A stretch of 64,000 nucleotides of DNA, from the NCBI GenBank assembly GCA_037126765.1, contig JBBCBC010000012.1, positions 14,632,001 through 14,696,000 on the forward strand. The letters are read 5' to 3'. Numbering within the stretch: position 1 is the first letter of the stretch; the number at the start of each line of letters is the position of its first letter. Both the position numbers and the translations under genes were made by a program. Source of the stretch: Stenogyne calaminthoides (Eukaryota; Streptophyta; Magnoliopsida; Lamiales; Lamiaceae). Positions 1-9,401 of this stretch are shown piece by piece. A model generated the notes under the pieces. It saw only the letters and a program-made list of their open reading frames with translations. It searched no databases and was not told where the DNA came from.

Positions 1-1135
1 ATTACTGAAATGCCGCCTCGCGAAGCCAAGGAGAAAGCGACATGTGCACAAAAAGAGCTGACAATACGGGATACAATGTTGTGGACAAAAACGGCGCTAA
101 TCATGCCTAAGACCACACCGATAATCGGAGCACGTCACAATCATATCCTACAACCTACCTAATATAGCCCAAAATTCAAATTGCTCTCCAACGGCTCTTT
201 GATTTCGAGGTCTATAAAATGGGATTGCTCGAAAGGAAGAAAGTAGAGACCAACCACTATCAAATGAACAATTGAGCGAAGTGGAACAACATCATTAACG
301 CAGATTCTCAAGAAGCAAAAAGCCTTCAGAATTTTCGCTCGAAGAACACCATATTTGAAGATTATTCTTAGAGTGTTCATCCCATTGTTCTTAGCAAGAA
401 ATCCTATCCACTAGCATTTTGGCTACCTAAAACACCAGGATAGATTTCCAGTTGGAACCCTCAAACATTCTTTACCCAAACGCAAGTTAGGTTAAGTTTG
501 TTCCCGGAAGATTTCAGACTAGGGATTCTAGTTTTCTGATTTCTAGTTCGGTTGAGTGTGAACTCGATAAACATCTGTAGAGTATGAACTCAATAAACAT
601 CTCGGCCATCCAGTGAGGGATATAAGTCCCGCAGGTTAAGCTCGGTTAAGCTCAGTTAAGTTCGGTTAAGGTTCCCCTGTGTTATGGGAAGAGTGGACGT
701 AAGACGAGTTTCGTCTGAACCACTATAAAAAGTCTTATGTGCATTTACGTGCTTTCTTATTGCTTTACACTATTCACACAACTGAGTTTAAAAGCGCATA
801 CAGATTCTAAGTTAAGCTCAGTCTGCACCAACCAACTGATCTGATCAGGTTGACATCTTAGTCAGCTGATTGAAAACTGACTTTAGAATCTGAATTGATA
901 AAACTGGTTTTTCACACGGGTTAAAACAAGCTTCCGCACTCTTAGTTAAACTGACAGATATCAAGCTGATCTGCCCACAGGCACTCAGTAAGATTGAACA
1001 TCAGTCTAAACTGATACACTAGCACTCTGATCGGGAAATCTGCAAATCACGCCTGATCCGCACGAAAAGTTTTGGAAGTCTATTCACCCTTTCCCTCTAG
1101 ACTTCCACCCTCACAAAACCCATTCGGGACCTACA
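1..1135 (+). repeat. 5' LTR of element A (partial)
   Basis: This is a direct repeat of 13167-14291 with scattered differences, several of them C/T or G/A. It ends ...CTACA two bases before the primer-binding site. By comparison with the 3' LTR, about 625 bases of its start lie outside the window. Two TATA-like boxes are visible, at 213-219 and 724-731; the first sits in a sequence well conserved between both LTRs. Confidence 0.92.
213..219 (+). promoter_or_regulatory. TATA box candidate in LTR of A
   Basis: TATAAAA lies in the 5' LTR and is repeated at 13379-13385 in the 3' LTR. A second candidate is at 724-731. Which one starts the genomic RNA cannot be decided from sequence alone. Confidence 0.4.
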
Positions 1136-1137
1136 TG

Positions 1138-1149
1138 TGGTATCAGAGC
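1138..1149 (+). other. Primer-binding site (initiator tRNA-Met), element A
   Basis: TGGTATCAGAGC is the standard complement of the 3' end of plant initiator tRNA-Met. It lies two bases after the LTR end. The same motif follows the 5' LTRs of B, D and E in this window. Confidence 0.95.
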
Positions 1150-1271
1150 AGTGGTTCTACAGACCACTGGCTTTGAGTATCATCGATTCTTGAGGAAGAA
1201 TATTTGTGGTCATTTGAACAGATCTTGAAAAACCATTTTTTAAAACTCTTTCGTTTTCAAAATCACTTAGC

Positions 1272-1955
1272 ATGGATAATACCTCTGGCATGTACCATGA
1301 TTTGCCTAAGTTTTCAATTGATGAGTATGCAAATTGGGCTATATATATGTGCAACCATCTAGGATCGATAAGCGGCAGAATGATGGAAGTCATTGAACGA
1401 GGACCCATCATCATATATCACGACAACCTAGTAGTTGGAGGAGATCCAGACTTTGCACCAGGAAGTCTTGTACGAAAAAGCCCAGCCCTTATGGATGCAG
1501 AAGAAAGAAAGTTGTATACTCTAGATACAATCGCCAGGCATATAATCATGAAGACGATGGATAAAATCACAAAGGAGAAGAAAAAGTATCTCAAAACTGC
1601 GAAACAAATGTGGGATACTCTTGCTGAGATGTGCGAAGGTAATGATCAGATCAAAGAAAACCGACTACAAGCTGAACTGGTGAAGTTTGAAAAGCTAAAG
1701 ATGTTGCCCAACGAGACCATCAACGAGCTCGATGGGAGGATTACCATGTCAGTAAATAAACTACGAGAACTTGGAAGAGAGATGTCAGACAAAGATATCA
1801 ACTACAAGATCCTAAGATCTCTCACCAAGAAATGGGACATGAAAGTCACGGTAATCAAGGATTGCCAAGACATTTCAAAGATGAATCTGAATAGCTTGTT
1901 CCTAAGCCTTAAAGCCCACGAGTTCGATTTAATCGAAAAGGAGGAAGCGAGATGA
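1272..1955 (+). pseudogene. gag N-terminal part (UBN2-type), element A
   Basis: An open frame of 227 codons begins 122 bp after the primer site. It starts with the short copia gag leader (FSIDEYANWAIYM, aligning with FSVENYDLWRLRM in element D). It continues into a UBN2-like capsid region around residues 90-215, with AKQMWDTLAEMC, IKENRLQAELVKFE and a KKWDMKV block. Gag forms the cytoplasmic virus-like particle around the element RNA. The frame ends at a TGA. The zinc-knuckle half follows in another frame, so the gene is broken near 1955-2083. Confidence 0.85.
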
Positions 1956-2082
1956 AGGCGAGATGCCTTTGAAGCCTCAACGCCTAAATCGATTTGCGTT
2001 TAAAGCAACCGAGAGCAGATCAAAGGCCATTGAACTGTTGGAAACATAATGAGTCAAGGTAACGATCGCTCCGCTTGCGAAA

Positions 2083-3852
2083 CTTGAAAGATCAAATACT
2101 CAACTTGGTAAGTATCAGAGATTCTACAGAGACTATCAAGACAACAGAAGAAACAGGAGGCCAACTGACAGATCACTAGAAAGAACCAGATCTGATGATC
2201 GAAGAGATCACAGAGAAGAAAAGAAAAGAGATGATCTGTCAGATGAGAGAAGAGATAACAGATCTGACAGAAGGAGTTCAGATTACCATCAGAAAGGGAA
2301 GTCACCTGACAGATCCTACAGACGGAGTGACTCACCTGGCAGAGGAAGTTCCGTAGATCGAGGATCATGCTTCAACTGCGAGAAACCAGGTCACTACAGC
2401 ACCGACTGCCCTGACCTGACTCCCAGAGAAAGGGAAGAGAAACGGAACAGAAGAGAGCAACGCCTCAGAGATAGAAAAGCCTTGGTCGCTGACACATCTG
2501 GAATTGATGATTCCTATCTGCCTTCTGAGGACTCTGGCTACTCATCTGTAGAAGACTTCTGTCTGATAAGCAGTGTTGTTGACTTCCACGAACATGAAGA
2601 TCTGATATTCTCTTCAGATAACGATGAAATCTGCCTGATGGCCAAGGAGGGAGACCAATCTGAGGTAACCTCCAAACCTTCTGCTTTTTCATTTTCCACA
2701 CCTGCTATTATTAGCACACCTGCTGGAGAGATTGACTTGCAGCTCTACTCTGAGCAATTGCTTGATGATCTCTCTGATGCAGTAGACACTTATACTATAG
2801 TGGAAGCTGAAAATGACAAGCTAAGGATCAGAAATAATCAGCTTGTTAAAGAGAACGCTGTCAGTAAAGCTACTGAACTGAAATCCGCTGAAACTGCTCA
2901 GAAGGTAACTGAGGAACTTAACATTCTGAAAGTTAAATCTTCTGATCAGGAGAAGCAGATCAAAGATCAGCTAGCAATCAACAAACAGCAAGCTGATGAT
3001 TTCAAAATCCTTCAAGCTAAATTTGATGAGCTATTTCGACTACATGAGAGTCTAAAATCTACTGAGGATAGTTTGCGCAAGAAAATAGAGGTTTTCACGA
3101 AGTCATCAAAAACCGTTCAAGATATGAACACCTATTTTCGAACATCGACTAACAAGAAGGGAATTGGGTATGAGAACCCTTCTACATCCTCAAAAGCCCC
3201 GTTTGATTCACTTCAGAAGGGTGTAATCAAACTAGTCTCTGACAAAGATACACAAATAGCTAAACATGTATCTGATAAGGGAAAAAGACCTGCTGAGCAA
3301 GTAAGGCAAGTGCCTAATCAGAAAGGGAACATAAATGGACCCCAACTGATTAAGCATCAGCCGAGGAATCAACAGAAGAACCCAGTTCTTCTGAAGAGAC
3401 CTCAACCTGATCAGTAGATTAGGTATCAGAAGAGACAACCTGTAAGAAGGAAATCTAATCTGAGACCCAATCAAGGTCAGCTGCCTAATAAGCAAGCTAT
3501 AGGTAAACTGCAAAGACCATCTATGCCAAAGAGATATGAATCTTTTGATGGTAGTAGTCGTACCTACCCTTATAACCAGAGATCTAGGGCTACTGCACCT
3601 GAGCCACACTGGATTAAAAGAAGACAAAATATAAAGAAAAATCTCAAGTCTTCTAAGTTACCCAAGGCTCACACGAATAATCATACTAATCAGAAAGCAT
3701 ATAAAGAGACGTATGATTATGTTGATTTGTATGGGAGACAAATCAGACCTTCTAATCTATATGATTACCATAGAAGTGCTCTGTTTGTGTGGATCCCTAA
3801 ATCCACCACTAACCCCCCAGGACCCAATTCCAAAGGGGTACCTAAAGCCTGA
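2083..3852 (+). pseudogene. gag C-terminal part with CCHC zinc knuckle and long tail, element A
   Basis: Frame 1 is coding from about 2083. A basic Arg/Asp/Ser-rich stretch leads to a zinc knuckle, CFNCEKPGHYSTDC (2368-2409), of the CX2CX4HX4C type that binds element RNA. It is followed by an acidic stretch, a coiled-coil-like region (about 2750-3110) and a basic Pro/Gln-rich tail. One in-frame TAG at 3415-3417 interrupts the tail; the frame then continues to a TGA at 3850-3852. Elements B and D share this layout. The tail of roughly 480 codons after the knuckle is much longer than in ordinary copia gags and is the main Sirevirus-like trait here. Confidence 0.8.
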
Positions 3853-3863
3853 TTTGATTGCAG

Positions 3864-5246
3864 GTTCGCGTGGGACTGGCCAACAAAGGAGGTGTACAAG
3901 CAACTATCTGGTACATCTATAGTGGATGCTCAAGGCACATGACTAGAAGCAGACATCTCCTTAGCTCTTACAAAGAACAAGAAGGCCCATGTGTACTCTT
4001 CGGTGATGATAACTTTGGTTTTACCAAAGGATTCGGAACCTTAGAGAATGATGATGTACAAGTAACTGGAGTCTCGTATGTCGAAGGATTAAAGCACAAT
4101 CTACTATCAGTATCACAATTCTGCAACAACAGATTCAACGTTGAGTTCTCGAGCGACAAGTGTACGATTAGGAATCGAGTCACTCAACAAACCTTGCTAA
4201 CTGGTTCAAGGAAAGGGACGATCTACACAGCAGATTGGAACAGTTGTCCAAGGAATACATGCTTAATTGTTAAGAGTTCCAAAAGTAGCAGTTGGCTCTG
4301 GCACAAAAGATTGAGTCATCTGAACTTCAAGACTCTTAACAAGATAACTAGGATGTCTTTGGTTGAGGGACTTCCGAATGAGATATTCTCCAAAGATCAG
4401 ACATGTGCCGCATGTCAGAAGGGAAAACAAGTTAAAGCCTCATTCAAGGGAATACGGACCAAGACATCAAAGAAAGTAATCAAGAATCGCTCCATATGGA
4501 TCTATTCGGACCAGTTACACCAGTCAGTCTCAGTGGACGCAAATATACTCTAGTAATCGTGGATGATTATTCCAAGTTTACTTGGGTTGTATTCTTATAC
4601 AAGAAGAACGAGACAACGACAAAGATACCCGAGCTGCTCAAAAAGCTACAAAACCGAGAGGGGTGCCACAAAGTAAAAATCAAATCAGATAAAGGTACAG
4701 AGTTCCTGAATTCCTTTATTCTTGACAGACCTTGAAGTTTAGTATCTGAGATGAAACGTCATTTGCAAGAACGCCACAACAAAATGGAGAGCGAGAATGG
4801 AGAAAGCAGAACTCTCAAGGAAGGCTGCTTTCGCACTATGTTATTTGAACATGCCACACCAAGCCGTTTAAAGGCGTATGAATCAATCATTGCATGCCAT
4901 ACTCGAGCAGTGTTCTCTGACTAAGACTCACTTCAAAATACCTTATGAACTATGGAAGGACAGAAAACCTCGTGTTTTATACTTCCATGTTTTTGGGTGC
5001 AAGTGTTTCATACACAACAATGGGAAAATTCAGTTGAAGACTTTTGAGGCCAAGTCAGACGAGGGCATATTCTTAGGATATTCCTCATCCAGCAAGGCTT
5101 TCAGGTTTTACAACAAACGAACCCTAGTTGTGGAAGAAACACCCCATGTGGTCTTTGATGAGACATATTCTGAACAAGAGAAAGCTGCCTCGAACAAGCC
5201 GTACCAGATCAGCCGCTACATGACACACAGAAAATGGACCAGCTAA
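3864..5246 (+). pseudogene. pol: protease and integrase region, element A
   Basis: The protease motif reads WYIYSGCSRHMT, where copia proteases have WYIDSGCS; the catalytic Asp codon GAT is TAT at 3918-3920, so the protease should be dead. A GAG-pre-integrase region follows, with WLWHKRLSHLNF and a CAACQKGK zinc pair. The integrase core starts in another frame at 4496 (DLFGPVTP, then SDKGTEF). The third acidic residue region (4760-4830) is scrambled by small indels. Integrase C-terminal sequence is recognisable at 4878-5200 (FGCKCFIHNNGK, EGIFLGYS). At least three frame changes make it non-functional. Confidence 0.85.
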
Positions 5247-5657
5247 GCATCAAGGAGAAAGAAGCTGAACACGTAAAAGTGTACATCCCAGAACTTGATC
5301 TTGCTGATTCAATAGGTCAATCAGACCCTAAGGTACGCATAACCTGCTGTGAAGAAGTTTATTATGGTGAGATAAAGTATCAACCGAACCATCCGGTTTG
5401 GGGAACTCTGAAGTTCCTCTTAACAGACATCGACACATGATGAGTCCAACATCAGCTGAGACATGTTCTTATCAAGTGGATCATAATTCGTACCACTCCC
5501 AATCACTAGTAATGAACTACTATCAGATATGGATGATGTTCGCCAAACAGACGCACATTAGAACAGAAGGACCTGGATTACCAGTCATCCAACTGATCTG
5601 ATTATCGGAGACCCATCTGATAGAGTCAAAACTAGACATCAGATTGGTGAAAGTGCC

Positions 5658-7258
5658 ATGTACTGTTGTTATCTGTCTTTGAAGGAACCAACTACAGTAG
5701 AGAAAGCTCTACAAGACGCAAGCTGGATTCTAGCCATGCAAGAGGAACTGGAACAGTTTGAGAGAAATCAAGTTTGGAAACTGGTGGACAGACCAACTCA
5801 TCAAGACGTAATTGGCACGAAGTGGGTATTCAAGAACAAGAGAGATGAGAATAATGTCATAACCAGGAATAAGGCAAGACTTGTTGCTAAAGGGTATTCA
5901 CAATCAGAAGGAATTGATTATGATGAGACCTTTGCACGATCGCTCGCCCTAAAGCTATTCGCTATTTCGGCATATCTTTGCCCCCACGAGAGGGTTCACT
6001 GTGTATAAGATGGATGTAAAGAGTGCATTCTTAAACGGGGTACTAGCAGAGGAAGTTTATGTCGAACAACCTCCAGGCTTTGAAAAAGGCAACCAAGTGT
6101 ACCATTTAAGGAAAGCTCTTTATGGCCTGAAACAAGCTCCTCGAGCTTGGTATGATACACTCTCTCAGCTCTTGACAGACAACGGGTTCACTAAAGGAAT
6201 AGTGGACAGAACCTTATTCAGAATAGAAGATGGAGAAGATATTACGATGGTTCAGATTTCGTGGGCGACATCGTCTTGGATCTCCCAACAAGAAGCTATG
6301 TGAGAAGTTCAGCAAATTGATGCAAGGGAAGTTCGAGATGTCCATGATGGGTCAGATGAATTACTTTCTGGGTTTACAAGTCAAGCAGAGTACAGAAGGG
6401 ATATTCATCTACCAGGCGAAGTACACAAGGAATCTACTGGCAAAGTTTGGAGTTCAACCTTTGCGCAAGGAAGCCGAATTCCCATGATGACCGGGTTCAA
6501 GATGGATCGGATGAAGATGGTCGAAAAGTTAATCGAAAAGAATATAGAGCTCGATTGGATCACTACTATACCGACCGCCATCGGACCGGACATTACTTTT
6601 GCAAAAGAGGTGTATGTGCGGATTTCAAGCAAATCCAATGCAAAGCCACCTAGAAGCAGCTAAGCGGATTCTCAAGTATCTGAAGGGGACTGTAAACCTT
6701 GGTTTATTTTACCCATCAGATGATAATCTAGAGCTTAGTGGGTATTCTAATTTAGATTACGGAGGTTGCAGAATCGACAGGAAGTCAACCTCAGGATCAT
6801 GTCAGTTTCTGGGAAATAAACTGATCTCTTGGTTTTCGAAGAAGCAGACATCAGTTGCGACATCTACTACTGAAGCAGAATATATGGCTGCAGGAAGCTG
6901 TTGTTCCCAACTGCTCTGGCTAAGTCAGCAGCTGAGGGATTACAACATCGTAGCCAAGAACGTACCTATATTCTGTGGCAGTAATAGTGTTATTGCAATC
7001 ACTCAGAATCCTGTTCTACATACAAGATGCAAGCATGTGGATGTCAGACACCATTTTATCAGAGATCAAGTTGAAAAGAAGAATATCAGGATGGAAAAGA
7101 TTCAAACTAACAAGCAGAAAACTGATATCTTAACTAAGCTGTTAGCTGAGATCAGATTCAGAGAGTTATGCAACGAGCTAGGGCTTCTGGATCTTGGAGA
7201 AAATGCACCAGATATGGTTGAAGGACTGATCTCCAGAACCAGTTGGTTAAAAGACTAA
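5658..7258 (+). pseudogene. pol: reverse transcriptase and RNase H, element A
   Basis: RT begins with KALQDASWILAMQEEL and includes NQVWKLVDRP, GTKWVFKNKRDE and ARLVAKGYSQ. It breaks near 5940, resumes at 6001 (YKMDVKSAFLNGV) and runs to LYGLKQAPRAW. The catalytic YVDD region at about 6250-6275 has lost a base and would read FVGD in the shifted frame. RNase H (6599-7258) keeps DRKSTSG, TEAEYMAA and the C-terminal HTRCKHVDVRHHFI block. It reads GYSNLDYGG and CGSNS where related copies have GYSDxDYGG and CDSNS or CDNNS, so acidic residues are lost. Both enzymes are inactive. Confidence 0.88.
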
Positions 7259-7550
7259 CCAAGTTAAGTGAAATCAGTTGAGTTAGGAATCTCAACTGAT
7301 CAGACGACCAGACTAGGAGCCGATCTGAAGTTCAGATAAGGAACAGATCAGAAAGTCAGATAAGTTACCAATCTGAAGTTCAGACAAGGAGCAGATCAGT
7401 TCAAGACATATCAGATTAAGGGGGAACTGATCAGATTGGAAGATTACTTTATAAGTCGATTAAAGCTGCAGTCAACAAGCAAGTCAAATTGAAGCTACAG
7501 ATCGCATAAGTCATAAGAAGCAACACAACAATGAAATAACATAATTTTTC
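7259..7550 (+). other. Untranslated spacer after pol, element A
   Basis: No coding sequence is recognised. The stretch is built of degenerate CAGATC/GATCAG-rich phrases such as 'ctgaagttcagat' repeated several times. It includes a purine run (aagggggaac, about 7427-7436) that resembles a secondary polypurine tract. Confidence 0.5.
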
Positions 7551-7910
7551 ATTAATAAAGACCCGGAGGTCAGATTTACAAGTTACAAGTGATATCGCAA
7601 GCTACAAGTACTACAAGTTATCTTCAAGTGGTATTACAAGTACAAGAAAACTCGGAGGTCGATACATATACCATAAGCCCTAAGCCAACCCTAGGTAGGG
7701 AAGAAGAGAGAGAGTTCACGGTATGATGCTCTCATTTTCCCTCGATCCTAAGAAGGGGCGTCAGAGAGGCCTCGAGAATCCTGAGCCAATATCAAAAGCT
7801 TCGGAGTGACGAGCGAGAGAGGCTTTGAAGGATGTCCAAGCCAGGAGCCCTTAGACGTGAAATCAACGGGCTTTCCAGCTGTTAAATGGGACACAGTGCC
7901 ACAGGTTTGG

Positions 7911-8234
7911 TCACAAAGACCATATGGCCATGAGTGTCTCATGCAAATATTGAGTTTGATACACAAGATTGTATATCAAACCCATGTTTTGTTTCAGACT
8001 AAGTCTGTTGATGCTAATTCCATCATCTTGATAGGCACACAAGGTGCATACGGTTAGGAGAAGTGCCTTCTCATTTGCCTTAGCAGATCCGCCTCCATGG
8101 TGGTAAAGAAGCTTAGCATTGATCGTATGTGAAATCTTAGATGACGATGAAAGCAGTGTGAAGGAACACACAGGATTGATTTGAGAAGCTGAATTCATTG
8201 GAAAAGGGTTAAAGGTTCCCACCGGAAGTTTCAC
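7911..8234 (-). CDS. Antisense ORF of unknown function inside element A
   Basis: A 107-codon ORF runs against the retrotransposon between pol and the third ORF. A good TATA box (CTATAAAT, 8327-8334) lies 93 bp upstream of its ATG, the spacing expected of a real plant gene. The predicted protein has a Ser-rich N-terminus (SFTLLSSSSKIS) and a mixed hydrophobic C-terminal half ending ETLMAIWSL. I see no zinc, kinase or transposase motif and do not recognise a family. A second overlapping minus-strand frame (7966-7748) could continue it after a frameshift or splice. A possible 3' end is the AT-rich stretch near 7550. It could be a captured host fragment, a retrotransposon antisense gene, or chance. 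Confidence 0.3.
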   Translation of the reverse strand: MKLPVGTFNPFPMNSASQINPVCSFTLLSSSSKISHTINAKLLYHHGGGSAKANEKALLLTVCTLCAYQDDGISINRLSLKQNMGLIYNLVYQTQYLHETLMAIWSL

Positions 8235-8326
8235 CGGTAATAAGGAACTTATCGGAAAAGCATGAAGTATATGCTAAAGAAGATGAATGGTTTATGTTGT
8301 GTTGTTTGCCTAAACACCCCAGGCTA

Positions 8327-8334
8327 ATTTATAG
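8327..8334 (-). promoter_or_regulatory. TATA box facing the antisense ORF
   Basis: On the minus strand this reads CTATAAAT, 93 bp before the ATG of the antisense ORF at 8234. It lies about 0.7 kb from an opposite-facing TATA box at 9049, giving the layout of a divergent promoter. Confidence 0.4.
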
Positions 8335-9048
8335 AAGGAAATTAGGGGCATAAATGCAAATTTATTTTCTCAGAAGACCTTAAGAGAAATTTGCATCGAC
8401 AACGCGTAAGGAACACGTGGCTAATGGTTGGATGAGTTAACGGTGTGATTAATCACAGCGTATCTATGCCATTATTACGAAATGTCAAATCGCGCCGATT
8501 TGGGAATCGAGATGACTTTTGGACTCCCCAAAGTAAAAGTTTTGGCGGGAGTTGACTTCAGTAAATACGGGCTGATTAGAAGAAGACTGAAGGATGAAGT
8601 GGATCAGATAAGTGGATCAGATAAGTACGAAGTGTTTCAAGGAAGAATATGATCAGATGAGTGAGATATTGTTGGGAAATGCTTAAGGCTACCATCAGTA
8701 AAGTCAACAAGTACCAGATCAGATCACAAGTGGTAACTGGTTGATTACAATATCAATCAGTCAGATATGTTCTCTTATTTATCCCTTTCTGAATACCTTA
8801 CATGCGTTATTTAAATAAAATGTTTTACTCTGTTCATGACGCATGCTCTGCAAAACTTTTAATGCGGACTTGGAAATATGTTTTTAATGCGTTTTATTGC
8901 GAATTTTCTAGTCCGAAATACGAGAAGACTACTTTTCTCAACCGTGCGATCAAAATACTTTTTGGCCAACTAATCTCAGCCACTGATTTCAAAACACGGA
9001 TACTTGAGTACTTTGGAAAGTTGTGCAAAAAGGTTTTCCCTCGTATTC
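8335..9048. promoter_or_regulatory. Putative bidirectional promoter region in element A
   Basis: No protein homology is seen. The stretch lies between two divergent TATA boxes. It contains a perfect G-box CACGTG (8414-8419) and TTTGGCGGGA (8541-8550), which resembles a plant E2F site. The GGCGGGA core recurs upstream of the third ORF in B (34469-34478) and D (58047-58059, minus strand). Function is inferred. Confidence 0.35.
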
Positions 9049-9055
9049 TATAAAA
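9049..9055 (+). promoter_or_regulatory. TATA box upstream of the third ORF, element A
   Basis: TATAAAA is followed by a pyrimidine-rich leader (ttctttccactacttcatc), typical of a plant 5' UTR. The ATG candidate at 9402 follows a likely leader intron. Comparable boxes precede the third ORF in B (34683) and D (57860). Confidence 0.45.
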
Positions 9056-9204
9056 TCCAAATCTTTTCAGAAAATTTCTTTCCACTACTTCATCTTCTCA
9101 AAGCTCTTAAAAGATCAAATTATTTCAAAAAACCTTCAGAGAATTACTATCGAGATCAATTGATTCTACTCTTCCGATTTCTAAATCTTTCGAATCAATT
9201 TCTG

Positions 9205-9399
9205 GTAATTTCTTGTTTAATTAATTGCATGATCTCAATTTTCTCTCTGGTACCTAGGTTTACAAATCGCGATGATATATTTCTGTAATTTTTATTAGAT
9301 CTAAACGCTTATTTGCTAAATTGATGCTAAAATTACTAGTTTGACTGAATCTATTGAAATATCTTACTCAAACTAAACATCAATTTGCATATCGTACAG
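9205..9399 (+). other. Possible 5'-UTR intron before the third ORF, element A
   Basis: CTG|GTAATTTC at 9202-9212 and TCGTACAG|A at 9392-9400 fit plant donor and acceptor sites. The 195-bp AT-rich interval contains an ACTAAAC branch-point-like motif, and the acceptor lies three bases before an ATG (9402-9404). This is an inference from sequence form only. Confidence 0.35.
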
Positions 9400-9401
9400 A
9401 A

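Noticed and set aside
159..380. 73-codon minus-strand ORF, repeated at 13325-13546
   Set aside because: The two copies are the same LTR region of element A; conservation reflects the LTR duplication, and no protein family is recognised.
1138..1160. tRNA gene fragment
   Set aside because: Only the 12-base tRNA-Met complement is present, at the PBS position after an LTR; no cloverleaf sequence follows.
2054..2701. Minus-strand ORFs opposite gag of A
   Set aside because: Shadows of the Arg/Ser-rich gag coding frame; the plus frame carries the CCHC knuckle.
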